The translations under genes were made by a program, and so were the position numbers. A DNA stretch of 64,000 bases from Gammaproteobacteria bacterium. GTDB taxonomy: Bacteria; Pseudomonadota; Gammaproteobacteria; SZUA-140. Shown one piece after another: positions 1-8,718 of this stretch. Position 1 is the first letter of the stretch. Every line of letters begins with the position of its first letter. The notes below the pieces were generated by a model, which did no database searches, was not told the origin of the DNA, and was given only the letters and a program-made list of their open reading frames with translations. The stretch is from contig JAKISP010000009.1 of assembly GCA_021648525.1 (NCBI GenBank), positions 1-64,000 of the forward strand, read 5' to 3'.

Positions 1-98
1 GCAGTAAATAAGCTTCATTAACAGGCCGGATATACGACCGCAATCCTGTTCCTGTTATTTATATCACAAAGATTGCAAAACGGGGGGAGACCATATAC

Positions 99-167
99 GG
101 GCTGAGCTTCCAGCGAAACCCGGGAGGACAGTGCCACATTCCCCGGGTTTCGCTGGAGGCTCAGCCC
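99..167. repeat. Palindromic intergenic repeat (large hairpin)
   Basis: Two 26-base arms (99-124 and 142-167) are reverse complements with a single mismatch, separated by 17 bases. The arms carry CCCGGGTTTCGCTGG. GC-rich palindromes of this kind are dispersed between genes in many proteobacteria. It lies just beyond the end of the symporter gene, so the transcript could fold there, but no run of T follows on the minus strand. The rest of 1-188 shows no gene. Confidence 0.7.
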
Positions 168-188
168 GGGCTACAGAATCGAAAGCAG

Positions 189-1490
189 TTACCTTTTTTC
201 GTGTGGTAGGTGTACCTCTTCAACCTGGCCTGCATTTGGATCATTGAAGGTTTCGATTGATAGGCTCTTTTCTGATTTGGCAACGATGGTGGTGATCGCT
301 GCATCACCCGTTACATTGACGGCGGTACGCATCATATCAAGCAGGCGATCGACACCCATGATGAGTGCGATACCTTCGACGGGCAGGCCGACCTGATTGA
401 GTACCATTGCCAACATAATCAGGCCGACGCCAGGAACACCGGCGGTTCCAATCGAGGCAAGCACTGCCATGCCGATGACCGTTAGATAACCCATTAAGCC
501 AAGGTCGATACCGTATACATTGGCGATAAAGACAGTCGCGACACCTTGCATAATGGCGGTGCCATCCATGTTAATCGTTGCCCCAAACGGCACAATAAAA
601 GAGGCGGTGGAGTTATCAACCCCGAGCCGTTTTTCCGCGGTGCGCAGTGTCACCGGAATGGTGGCGTTTGAGCTTGAGGTACTAAACGCAAAGATTTGTG
701 CGGTGCGCATCTTGCGTAAAAACACCAACGGGTCTAGTTTTGAGAATAGTTTAAACAGCACCATTAATGTGCCACCGGCATGTAGTAACAACACGGCCGC
801 GACGACGGCAAAGTAGCTGATCATCGGCAGTATCAAGCCTAGTCCCTGTAGTGAAAAGGTCTTTGCCATCAACGCAAATACGCCATACGGTGCGATATGC
901 ATCACAACAGTAACCACCTTCATCATCACTTCATTAAGGCGTTCGGCTGCTTCTGCAATGGGACGCGCTCTTTCACCAACCATTAAAATACAGACCGCAA
1001 ATAAAATGGTGAAGAAGATGATCTGCAGCATGTTGCCTTCTGCGTAAGCGGCAACTGGGTTGCTGGGCACAAGGTCGATAATGACCTGGGTTAACGGTGG
1101 CCCTGCCGGTGCGGTAAAGCTGTTGGTGGCATCGCTGCTGAATTCAAAACCCTGGCCAGGGCCAACTAGCGAGGCGACTGCGATAGCCAATGAAATGGCG
1201 AGTGCTGTTGTCAGTAAAAAAAGTAGGAAGGCCTTAAGACCAACGCGCCCAAGTTTATTAATATCACCAATGCCACACACTCCGCAGATGAGAGAGAAGG
1301 TGACGAGTGGTACCACCAGCATTTTTAACAGGCTGATAAAAAGCGCACCTAACACATGAAAGAGCCCATTGACCAGGTGGTCCTGAACAAAGGCGATATC
1401 ACTGGCGAATGTATTGATTAGACTGCCGAGTACTAATCCGGCGCACATCCAGATTAATATTTTGGTTGTTATGTTGGGGCTGGTTTGCAT
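189..1490 (-). CDS. Dicarboxylate/acidic amino acid:cation symporter (DAACS family)
   Basis: A 433-residue inner-membrane secondary transporter of the GltP/DctA family, which takes up glutamate, aspartate or C4-dicarboxylates with Na+ or H+. It has about eight hydrophobic segments. The family signatures are present: a serine-rich hairpin (STSSSNATIPVT), the NMDGT motif, a Gly-rich second hairpin (GTAGVPGVG), and in the last helix DRLLDMMRTAVNVTGD. In GltPh the Asp, Arg, Asn and Asp of that last helix bind cation and the substrate side-chain carboxylate, and all are kept here, which favours an acidic substrate. A GGAGTG ribosome site precedes the ATG. It follows the LVIVD-repeat gene on the same strand with a 57-base gap. 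The exact substrate is not resolved. Confidence 0.9.
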   Translation of the reverse strand: MQTSPNITTKILIWMCAGLVLGSLINTFASDIAFVQDHLVNGLFHVLGALFISLLKMLVVPLVTFSLICGVCGIGDINKLGRVGLKAFLLFLLTTALAISLAIAVASLVGPGQGFEFSSDATNSFTAPAGPPLTQVIIDLVPSNPVAAYAEGNMLQIIFFTILFAVCILMVGERARPIAEAAERLNEVMMKVVTVVMHIAPYGVFALMAKTFSLQGLGLILPMISYFAVVAAVLLLHAGGTLMVLFKLFSKLDPLVFLRKMRTAQIFAFSTSSSNATIPVTLRTAEKRLGVDNSTASFIVPFGATINMDGTAIMQGVATVFIANVYGIDLGLMGYLTVIGMAVLASIGTAGVPGVGLIMLAMVLNQVGLPVEGIALIMGVDRLLDMMRTAVNVTGDAAITTIVAKSEKSLSIETFNDPNAGQVEEVHLPHEKR

Positions 1491-1547
1491 GGGTCACTCC
1501 GTTGAGTATGAATGGGGTGGTGATAAACGTGGCTTGAATAGGGCGGC

Positions 1548-4500
1548 TTATTTTACGGCCTTATCCTGTTGCTTCTGTTTCATCGCATTTTGCAGGTTTT
1601 GTAACATCTGGCCTGAATTTCCGAAAGGCTTCATTTCTAATTTAATTGCATTATACAGGGTGGTTTTTTGATTGGCATCATCGCTGATGATTACGTGATA
1701 ACCACCCAGTGGCATTGCCTTAGGTAGTGTTGTAGTGAGCTGCTGTGTGGTGACATCAATCGTTAGTGTTGTTTCGGGCAGTGGTTGTAGTGCAATGATA
1801 TTGGTACTGCCTGAAAAATAGAGCACGCCATGATGGATATCGAAACGATCAATCTCGCCATTAGTATGGTACTGGGTTAACAGTTGCGGCTGTTGAGGGT
1901 TGCTGATGTCATATGTAAAAAGATAACGCCCATCCGCCGCGGCATAGAGTATTGAGCCATCGATGTGGAAATCACTAATGTTCTTTTTCAAAGGAATGCG
2001 GCCGATGGTACGTGGTTTCGCTGGTATTGAAATATCTACCATTAAAATACCTTCGTCAGGCTGGTAGAGAAAAAGCGTTGCCCCATCACTACGCAGTAGT
2101 TGCGCACTGCTTGATAGTTTAAAGGTGTGTTGCCTTGTTAGGTTTGCAGGGTCACTGCTGTTGATAATTTCAAGTTGCTGTTCATCGGTAGTGAGATAAA
2201 GGATGTTGCCATCGTTCCACAGGTCAAGCAGTGGCACATGATAAGTAGAACGAATCAGAGGGGCCTGAGGTTTTTTGATATCGATGACAGTGACAGCATT
2301 ACCGCGTTCAGCGACATAAAGCTGATCATTGGCGATGCGAATAATATCGGCATTGTGGTCGAGTTTGATCTGCTTGAGTAGCTCGGCCTGGAATGGATTC
2401 GAAATATCGATGATGGTGATGTATTGATTCTCCTGTGCAACATAGGCGTGATCACCATCGATAGTGACATTGATCGCAGCACTTTCAAGGTCAACGCCGG
2501 TAATCCAGGTGGGGTTGAGCGGGTTGTTGATGTCGAAGATCTGTAGTCCATCAGCACCACTGGCAGCGAAGAGAAATTTACCGCGCGCAGTGGTTTGTTG
2601 AATTTGGTCGTTACCAGGGTAGTGACCTAACAGTTGTGGTTGCGCAGGTTTTTGAATATCGACCACGGCCAGTCCACCCCACCAGTCGAAGATATAGGCG
2701 TGGTCACCTTTAAGGCGAAGCCCCCATGCGGCACCTTCTGTGTCATAACTGCCAACGATAGTTGGCTGGGTTGGTTCACTGATATCGATCACCTGCATCC
2801 CTGCAAGCCAACTAGCGATGTAAAGGTGGTCGCCCTTGCGCTCGATACCGCGTGCGTTGCCGGGTGTTGATACATGGCCGATTTCAGTGGGGCTGGTGGG
2901 ATCGCTGATGTCGATAATATAGACGCCGTTATCAAAAAAGGTGACGAAGGCGTAGTTGCCATCCACCAACACATCTTCGGCGGCTCCGCCTGGGCTAAAT
3001 TGTCCGATCTGTCTGGGTGCGAGTGGATCACTGGTATTAAAGATCAGCAGGCCGGATTCATCATCGGCAATAAAGGTTAGTTCATCGCGTACCTGAATAC
3101 CCCACGCCTTACCGGCTGTGTTCACACTACTCAGTAGTTTAGGTTGGGTGGCATCACTGACATCGATGATTTGAAAACCACCGCGATGGCTGGCGAGATA
3201 GAGCAGGTCACCTTGCAGTTGCGGAATGTAGGCTAGCCCTGCTGTTGGTAGTGTCGCAACCGGCTTTGGTTGATGTGGGTCACTAATATCAGCGATTAAC
3301 AGACCGTAATCATCATCGGCGACGTAGGCGTAATCATCGCGCACCACAATACCTTTGGGTGACCCTTTTGTTTTAAGGCTGGATAGCAGTAGTGGCTGGT
3401 GTGGTTCACTGATGTCATAGAGATGAATGCCAGAGAACCAGTCGGCCACGTAAAGAATATTGTCGCGGATAAAGCCACGGCGCTGTCCGCCAAAGTTAAC
3501 CCCCTGGCCAAAGTCTAGCCCTTCGTTACTGATAACAGGTGGCAAGGTGGTGAAATCATATTCAAGGAGTTCATCAGTGGAAATAGCAAACAGGCGATCG
3601 TGATATTGTGCAAAGGAGATCAACTGGCGCTGGGTATGAAGTGGATGACTATAGGTTGCCATAATAGAGGGCATGCTCGGCATGCCTGCATCGAGCAGGG
3701 TGAGGTGATTTTCATCATTTAATACCATCACCATCTCACCGTTGATATCAATATCGGTAGCGTTGCCGACTTTTTGATGGCTGCCTAGCCAGCTAAAGTG
3801 TTCATCATCTTTAATATTAAACAGGGTTACCCCGGCGCTACTAGTGGCGACATAAAGAATGCCATTGTTCTGCTTGAGGCTAATTGCAGCACCGCTGGTA
3901 CGGTAGTGCTGCTGTCTCGTGAGGGCGGTTGGATCACTGCTATCGAGCACCGTGATACCTGCTTTACCCATTGCCAGGTAGATGCGTGACTTGCTAATAC
4001 TGAGATCATAGCCGTCGCTTTCAAGTGTGGTGGTTGAGCGCAGTGTTGTTTTGTCTGCAACGCGGGCATCGAGAACAAGTAGTGTCTTGTTGGCTAACAG
4101 TAACGCAGTTGTACCGCTGGTCAATGTGTCGATGGCGATGATTTCAGCATCTGTTTTGTAGTTGCCAATGATCCTGGGTTTTTCTGCTTGTGTGATATCA
4201 ACAATCGAAAGTTGTTGGTCACCTGTGACGAAGAGGCGATTATTAACCACGCTTAACTGCTTAGCGGCATGTGGCAGAGTCAGGCGTGCAACCACGGTGG
4301 GGGGGATGGCTGCTGAGACATCGATAATCAGCAGGCCATTCTTTGCGGTGGCAATAAACGCATGGTCATTTACCAGTGCAAGATCAAAGGCCTGTTCGTT
4401 AAGCAGGGGTAAGCGTTGTTTTAAATAGGGGCCACCCGGTATGAGAGTCGCTTCTTTGGCATTAATGAATCTGTTATCGATCGTGTTGAGATCGATGCTG

Positions 4501-4643
4501 ACTTCACTCTGTTTACCGGCGTAAAGTGTGACATTTTCGATGCGAGCACTATTGGCTTGTGTGCTACTTGCGAGTAACAAGAGTACGGTGCAGGCTGAGA
4601 ATAGTTGAGTCCGTTTAAAGAGGGCGTTTATTAATGGCGTCAT
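1548..4643 (-). CDS. Secreted LVIVD-repeat beta-propeller protein
   Basis: A 1031-residue protein with an N-terminal signal peptide (basic start, hydrophobic core, cleavage near TQA-NSA). Nearly the whole chain is repeats of about 40 residues with the core LxIVDISDPxxPxLLG, the LVIVD repeat that folds as propeller blades. I see well over a dozen, enough for two or three propellers. A short C-terminal tail (from about residue 955) lacks the repeat and ends basic and Gln-rich. There is no anchor or catalytic motif, so a role in periplasmic or surface protein binding is inferred only from the fold. No strong ribosome site precedes the ATG. About 210 bases separate it from the end of hemL, so it probably has its own promoter. 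Confidence 0.88.
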   Translation of the reverse strand: MTPLINALFKRTQLFSACTVLLLLASSTQANSARIENVTLYAGKQSEVSIDLNTIDNRFINAKEATLIPGGPYLKQRLPLLNEQAFDLALVNDHAFIATAKNGLLIIDVSAAIPPTVVARLTLPHAAKQLSVVNNRLFVTGDQQLSIVDITQAEKPRIIGNYKTDAEIIAIDTLTSGTTALLLANKTLLVLDARVADKTTLRSTTTLESDGYDLSISKSRIYLAMGKAGITVLDSSDPTALTRQQHYRTSGAAISLKQNNGILYVATSSAGVTLFNIKDDEHFSWLGSHQKVGNATDIDINGEMVMVLNDENHLTLLDAGMPSMPSIMATYSHPLHTQRQLISFAQYHDRLFAISTDELLEYDFTTLPPVISNEGLDFGQGVNFGGQRRGFIRDNILYVADWFSGIHLYDISEPHQPLLLSSLKTKGSPKGIVVRDDYAYVADDDYGLLIADISDPHQPKPVATLPTAGLAYIPQLQGDLLYLASHRGGFQIIDVSDATQPKLLSSVNTAGKAWGIQVRDELTFIADDESGLLIFNTSDPLAPRQIGQFSPGGAAEDVLVDGNYAFVTFFDNGVYIIDISDPTSPTEIGHVSTPGNARGIERKGDHLYIASWLAGMQVIDISEPTQPTIVGSYDTEGAAWGLRLKGDHAYIFDWWGGLAVVDIQKPAQPQLLGHYPGNDQIQQTTARGKFLFAASGADGLQIFDINNPLNPTWITGVDLESAAINVTIDGDHAYVAQENQYITIIDISNPFQAELLKQIKLDHNADIIRIANDQLYVAERGNAVTVIDIKKPQAPLIRSTYHVPLLDLWNDGNILYLTTDEQQLEIINSSDPANLTRQHTFKLSSSAQLLRSDGATLFLYQPDEGILMVDISIPAKPRTIGRIPLKKNISDFHIDGSILYAAADGRYLFTYDISNPQQPQLLTQYHTNGEIDRFDIHHGVLYFSGSTNIIALQPLPETTLTIDVTTQQLTTTLPKAMPLGGYHVIISDDANQKTTLYNAIKLEMKPFGNSGQMLQNLQNAMKQKQQDKAVK

Positions 4644-4851
4644 TGAACGGGGTACTCAAGAAAAGCGTTATAAAATTATGGACAGGGATTAGGATAGCGT
4701 TGATGAATCACCACAATGAGTTGTGCATGCGCTTTGGCTTCATTGTTTTGTTTCAACCCAGGTCATAGTACGGAGGTAGATGGCACTGACCTCGATACCG
4801 CTGCGACCTGGTTTTCGCTGTTGCATGATCTCTGTTTAAGCGCTTACTGAT

Positions 4852-6132
4852 TTAGAGTTTTGAGAACACGCTTTCAGCGGAGACCAGCGTGCTCTTTATA
4901 TCGCGATGGCCATGTGCCGCAGAGACAAAGCCTGCCTCGTAAGCAGAAGGGGCAAGGTAGATACCATCTTCCAGCATTGCGTGGAAGAATTTTTTGAAGC
5001 GTTCGATATCACACTCGGTTACCTGTTTAAAGGTAGTGACTTTTTCTTCCTCAGTAAAGAACAGGCCAAACATGCCGCCGATGGTGTTGGCAGTCATCGG
5101 AATATTGAACGCCTTGGCGCGGGTCAGCATCCCTTCCACCAGGTGTTCGGTGTTGGAGACGATCCCTTCGAACACGCCTGGTTTTTCAAGTTCAGTCAGT
5201 GTCGCAAGGCCTGCCGCCATCGCAATTGGGTTACCCGAAAGGGTGCCTGCCTGATAGACCGGGCCGAGTGGTGCGAGCTGTTCCATGATTTCACGTTTGC
5301 CACCAAAGGCACCGACAGCAAGGCCGCCGCCGATCACTTTACCAAGGGTGGTCATGTCAGGTTTTACGCCGTAGTGCTGTTGCGCACCGCCGAGCGAGAC
5401 ACGAAAGCCGGTCATCACCTCATCAAAGATCAATACGGCGCCATGTTTGTCACATACTTCGCGTAGCCCTTCAAGGAAGCCCGGCAGCGGTGGAATGCAG
5501 TTCATGTTGCCAGCTACCGGTTCAACGATGATGCAGGCTATTTGATCGCCAATTTCAGCGAAGGTCTCGCGCACCTGTTCGATGTCGTTAAAGGTGAGTG
5601 TCACAGTGAGTTCTGCCAGTGCGGCTGGCACCCCTGGTGAGGTTGGTACGCCGAGTGTCATTGCGCCAGAACCGGCCTTTACTAATAAGGAGTCGGAGTG
5701 ACCGTGGTAACAGCCCTCAAATTTAACAATCTTGTCGCGAGCGGTGAAGCCACGTGCGAGGCGAATTGCACTCATGGTCGCTTCGGTGCCGGAGCTGACC
5801 ATGCGTACCATCTCAATCGATGGCACCAGTTCGCATACCTTTTCAGCCATCACGGTTTCGATTTTGGTCGGGGCGCCAAAACCGAGACTGTTGTCGACGG
5901 CTTCTTTGACTGCCCTGGTGACGGCAGGGTGGGCATGACCTAAAATCATCGGCCCCCATGAGGCGACATAATCGATATATTTGTTGTCGTCTTCATCAAA
6001 GGTGTAAGCACCTTCTCCGCGTTTCAGGAAGACAGGTTCACCACCAACACCATTAAAGGCGCGCACTGGGGAGTTAACACCGCCCGGAATGTATTTTTTG
6101 GCTTCGGTATAAAGGTCGTGTGATTGTGTCAT
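4852..6132 (-). CDS. hemL: Glutamate-1-semialdehyde 2,1-aminomutase
   Basis: A 426-residue PLP enzyme that converts glutamate-1-semialdehyde to 5-aminolevulinate in the C5 route to tetrapyrroles, in the cytoplasm. It opens with the typical [13 protein letters not shown] and holds [17 protein letters not shown] (phosphate cup), [10 protein letters not shown] (cofactor Asp) and [18 protein letters not shown] with the Schiff-base lysine. Length matches the family. It is the last gene of thiD-thiE-hemL, 30 bases after thiE, with a GGAAAG ribosome site. hemE lies elsewhere in this window at 48298. Confidence 0.97.
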   Translation of the reverse strand: MTQSHDLYTEAKKYIPGGVNSPVRAFNGVGGEPVFLKRGEGAYTFDEDDNKYIDYVASWGPMILGHAHPAVTRAVKEAVDNSLGFGAPTKIETVMAEKVCELVPSIEMVRMVSSGTEATMSAIRLARGFTARDKIVKFEGCYHGHSDSLLVKAGSGAMTLGVPTSPGVPAALAELTVTLTFNDIEQVRETFAEIGDQIACIIVEPVAGNMNCIPPLPGFLEGLREVCDKHGAVLIFDEVMTGFRVSLGGAQQHYGVKPDMTTLGKVIGGGLAVGAFGGKREIMEQLAPLGPVYQAGTLSGNPIAMAAGLATLTELEKPGVFEGIVSNTEHLVEGMLTRAKAFNIPMTANTIGGMFGLFFTEEEKVTTFKQVTECDIERFKKFFHAMLEDGIYLAPSAYEAGFVSAAHGHRDIKSTLVSAESVFSKL

Positions 6133-6162
6133 CGCTGCTTTCCTTAAATTCTATGGTGCTAT

Positions 6163-6819
6163 CTATTTAAATAGTTGTGCGTATTGTTGTGCCGCTACAC
6201 GGATCTCTGTCTGTGCAAAAACCCCGTTGACCGCCGCCAGCATGTCTGCCCCTGCGTCGATTAGCATTTTGCCATTGTCGGCAGTGATGCCACCAATCGC
6301 AATAAGCGGGATATTAAGCGCTCTCTTTGCCTGCTGTAGTAACGCTGGGTTTGCTTTGAGCGCCAGCGGTTTGGTAGCGGATGCAAAAAAGCGCCCGAAG
6401 GCGACATAGTCCGCGCCCGCCTGTTGTGCTTTGAGCGCTAAATCGATTGAATTGTAACAGGAGGTACCGATGATTGCCTGCTCTCCCAGTTGAGCGCGCG
6501 CAGCGGCTAGTGCCATATCATCTCTGCCGAGATGTACGCCGTCGGCTCCAATGATGGCCGCGAGTGCAACATCGTCGTTAATGATCAGCGGAATGGCACG
6601 TTCATGGCAGCAGTCGAGCAGGGCGCGAGCCTGCTGTTCCCGTTGGCAGGCGGTGAGGTTTTTGTGACGATACTGAATGATGCGTGCACCACCTTTAATT
6701 GCCGCGATGACTTGATTACACAGGGCCGTTGCGCTTAATTGTGCAACGTTATGTGTGATGGCGTAGAGACCGTGAAAGTAGTCCGGGCGATGGTGGTTGT
6801 GCGCTAATGGGGCGCTCAT
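6163..6819 (-). CDS. thiE: Thiamine-phosphate synthase
   Basis: A 218-residue TIM-barrel enzyme that joins hydroxymethylpyrimidine diphosphate to thiazole phosphate to give thiamine phosphate. Visible signatures are GARIIQYRHKN near residue 45, LIINDDVALA, GADGVHLGRDD (metal and pyrophosphate binding), GTSCYN and IPLIAIGGITADN near the C-terminus. Its ATG overlaps the thiD stop in an ATGA arrangement, so the two are translationally coupled. No thiamine riboswitch was recognised upstream of thiD. Confidence 0.95.
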   Translation of the reverse strand: MSAPLAHNHHRPDYFHGLYAITHNVAQLSATALCNQVIAAIKGGARIIQYRHKNLTACQREQQARALLDCCHERAIPLIINDDVALAAIIGADGVHLGRDDMALAAARAQLGEQAIIGTSCYNSIDLALKAQQAGADYVAFGRFFASATKPLALKANPALLQQAKRALNIPLIAIGGITADNGKMLIDAGADMLAAVNGVFAQTEIRVAAQQYAQLFK

Positions 6820-7673
6820 GCCTTGTCTGGGGTGTCATCTTCGTGATTTTCGCCTTCACGCTCTTCCTCTTCCTCTGCATCATCTCGCGCCCAGAAGAAG
6901 CGGTTTGGCAGGTGTTGTCCCATGCCCAGCCGGTAACCAGCACGCAGTGCTTCCCAGGTATATTCCTGTGCTTCGTGAACGGCGGTGAAGGGTTCCATTC
7001 CCTGTGCAATTAGCCCGGCAATAGCTGAGGCCAGGGTGCAGCCTGAGCCGTGATAGGTCTCGGGCAGGCGATCCCAGGTGAAAGACTCTAATTTGCGACG
7101 ATTGCCGTAGAGGGTATTGGTGACTTCGGTGGTCGCTTCATGAGTACCGGTGACCAGTACATATTCGCAGCCCATCTCCAGTAGTTCCTGTGCGCAGGCG
7201 TCTAGTGAGTCGGCTTCGTGCGCCAGGATGCGTGCTTCGATGCTATTGGGCGTCAAAATGGTGGCTTGTGGTAATAACAATGAGGTGATGGCATCGATCA
7301 TCTCTTCATCTGCAATCTCACTGCCGCCGCCTGCCACCAGTACGGGGTCTAGCACCACGGGGATATCAGAGTAGTCTGTTAGAATAGTATGCACCGCTTC
7401 AATGACTTCAACACTGCTTAGCATGCCGATTTTAAAGGCGGCGATTGGCATGTCTTCGAGCACGGCACGGGCTTGCTGTACCAGCAGGCTGGCATCAATC
7501 GGTACGTATCCCTGAATATCCTGGGTATCCTGAATGGTCAGTGACGTGATCACGGGCGCAGCATGACACCCCATGCTGGCAAGTGCTTCAATGTCGGCCT
7601 GAATGCCAGCGCCGCCAGTTGGGTCATTGCCAGAGAATGCCATCACGGCAGGAAAAGCTTGTTTTGGGGGCAT
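6816..7673 (-). CDS. thiD: Hydroxymethylpyrimidine/phosphomethylpyrimidine kinase
   Basis: A 285-residue ribokinase-fold enzyme that phosphorylates hydroxymethylpyrimidine and its monophosphate to the diphosphate used by ThiE. It has SGNDPTGGAGIQADI near the N-terminus, VLDPVLVAGGG, the substrate/phosphate motif LTPNSIEA and the ATP motif HGSGCTLASAI with the catalytic region. The last 20 or so residues form an unusual acidic tail (DDAEEEEEREGE) beyond the normal end of the fold. It is first in the thiD-thiE-hemL operon. Confidence 0.95.
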   Translation of the reverse strand: MPPKQAFPAVMAFSGNDPTGGAGIQADIEALASMGCHAAPVITSLTIQDTQDIQGYVPIDASLLVQQARAVLEDMPIAAFKIGMLSSVEVIEAVHTILTDYSDIPVVLDPVLVAGGGSEIADEEMIDAITSLLLPQATILTPNSIEARILAHEADSLDACAQELLEMGCEYVLVTGTHEATTEVTNTLYGNRRKLESFTWDRLPETYHGSGCTLASAIAGLIAQGMEPFTAVHEAQEYTWEALRAGYRLGMGQHLPNRFFWARDDAEEEEEREGENHEDDTPDKA

Positions 7674-7798
7674 CGATAATACCTTGCTGCTAATGATTGA
7701 TTTTATAGTGGATTCTATATTAGCACCAATACCGGGGTGGTGGGGAAGAGGGCGTGTTCAGGGCTCGCTTGTCTTGTTGGCGTGTTTGATTAGCAGGC

Positions 7799-7829
7799 AA
7801 AAAAAAGCCAGTCATTAAGACTGGCTTTT
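7799..7829 (-). terminator. Rho-independent terminator of the cytochrome c gene
   Basis: On the minus strand GAAAAGCCAGTC, a TTAAT loop and GACTGGCTTTT form an 11-bp perfect stem followed by eight U (plus-strand A run at 7799-7806). It lies 23 bases past the stop of the cytochrome gene and separates it from thiD. Confidence 0.9.
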
Positions 7830-7851
7830 CTACTTCACTGCTTAGTCTGAA

Positions 7852-8172
7852 TTACAGAGCAAGAATGAAGTCTACCAGTGTATCGATGTTTGCATCAGTA
7901 ACACGTGGTGAGTATGGAGGCATTGGAACGCCACCGGTTACGTCATTCCAGTTACCTTTACCACCTTTTTTGACTTTAGCAATTAGCGCATCTCTGTCTC
8001 CAGCGCTATATTTGGCAGCAACATCTTTCCATGCTGGGCCAACTACTTTTTTCTCGATGCTGTGACATGCCAGGCAACCGCTCTTCTTAGCAAGATCCAG
8101 GTCGGCAAAAGCCTGACTTGAGCCTAGCATTAAGAGAGCCGCGGCAGGAACGCTTAACCAACGTGCTTTCAT
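7852..8172 (-). CDS. Periplasmic cytochrome c551/c552-like protein
   Basis: A 106-residue small class I cytochrome c. The signal peptide is cleaved after SSQAFA. The single heme site CLACH is at residues 33-37 and the likely Met ligand is in VPMPPYSPRV near the C-terminus. Small soluble cytochromes of this type carry electrons between periplasmic complexes and terminal oxidases or reductases. I place the start at 8172 because GAGGAGA lies just upstream; a longer in-frame start at 8190 would make the ribosome site itself coding. It is monocistronic, with its own terminator. Confidence 0.93.
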   Translation of the reverse strand: MKARWLSVPAAALLMLGSSQAFADLDLAKKSGCLACHSIEKKVVGPAWKDVAAKYSAGDRDALIAKVKKGGKGNWNDVTGGVPMPPYSPRVTDANIDTLVDFILAL

Positions 8173-8718
8173 ACTTTTCTCCTCATTCAAGGGTATTTAA
8201 TGGATAAAACAGTTATAGACTCTCCCCTCTGAAAATCTGTAACAGCAACCCCCCCCGATATGCATTTCTCTCTACAGAAACCCTAATGCGGGGGAGTCAG
8301 CAATATGTCTCACATGTGGTGAGTATTACCAGCGCTCTTTTATGCCACGCCGAATAGCGGGTGTCAAGCCTGGTTCAGCAGGGGTTCAGTTAAACTGTAG
8401 TTAAAAATACTCATTTTGTGATTTTCCTCACAATTAAGCACCTCTGGGATTATTTTACCCCCAAAATTCCCCTCCAGAGTTACTGTTAATAATAGATATT
8501 GAATTTTAGCTGAATAGGATGCTTAATAAGCATCGTTAATACCGACTAAATTCATCGGTTATTTCTGCATTAATCGTGTGGTTTTATATCCGTTTATTTA
8601 TATGGGATTTTGCTTTTTTCTGGATGAATTGAGAAAGCAGTGCTTTAAGGGCATCACGTTGTAAACAGGTTATAGGGGGAGGGCTATCTTAGTAAGCAAT
8701 TTAAACTGGGTAGGTGGT
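8173..8718. other. Divergent intergenic region without a gene
   Basis: About 545 bases between the cytochrome c gene (minus) and the FGE-like cluster (plus). I see no coding frame of credible composition. It holds AT-rich promoter-like DNA, a 17-base dyad (8518-8534, listed separately) and a GGGGGAGGG purine run at 8675-8683 that may be a ribosome site. Confidence 0.6.
8518..8534. promoter_or_regulatory. Perfect 17-base dyad, possible operator
   Basis: GATGCTTAATAAGCATC is an 8-bp inverted repeat around one central base. It lies in the divergent region about 200 bases before the FGE-like gene and 345 before the cytochrome gene. Dyads of this size commonly bind dimeric regulators; no regulator is encoded next to it. 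Confidence 0.35.

Noticed and set aside
4906-5466. 186-codon plus-strand open frame
   Set aside because: It is antisense to hemL, has no ribosome site and no family resemblance; hemL is certain over the same bases.
7674-7798. Thiamine riboswitch upstream of thiD
   Set aside because: I looked for the conserved CUGAGA and ACCUGAUC segments on the minus strand and did not find them.
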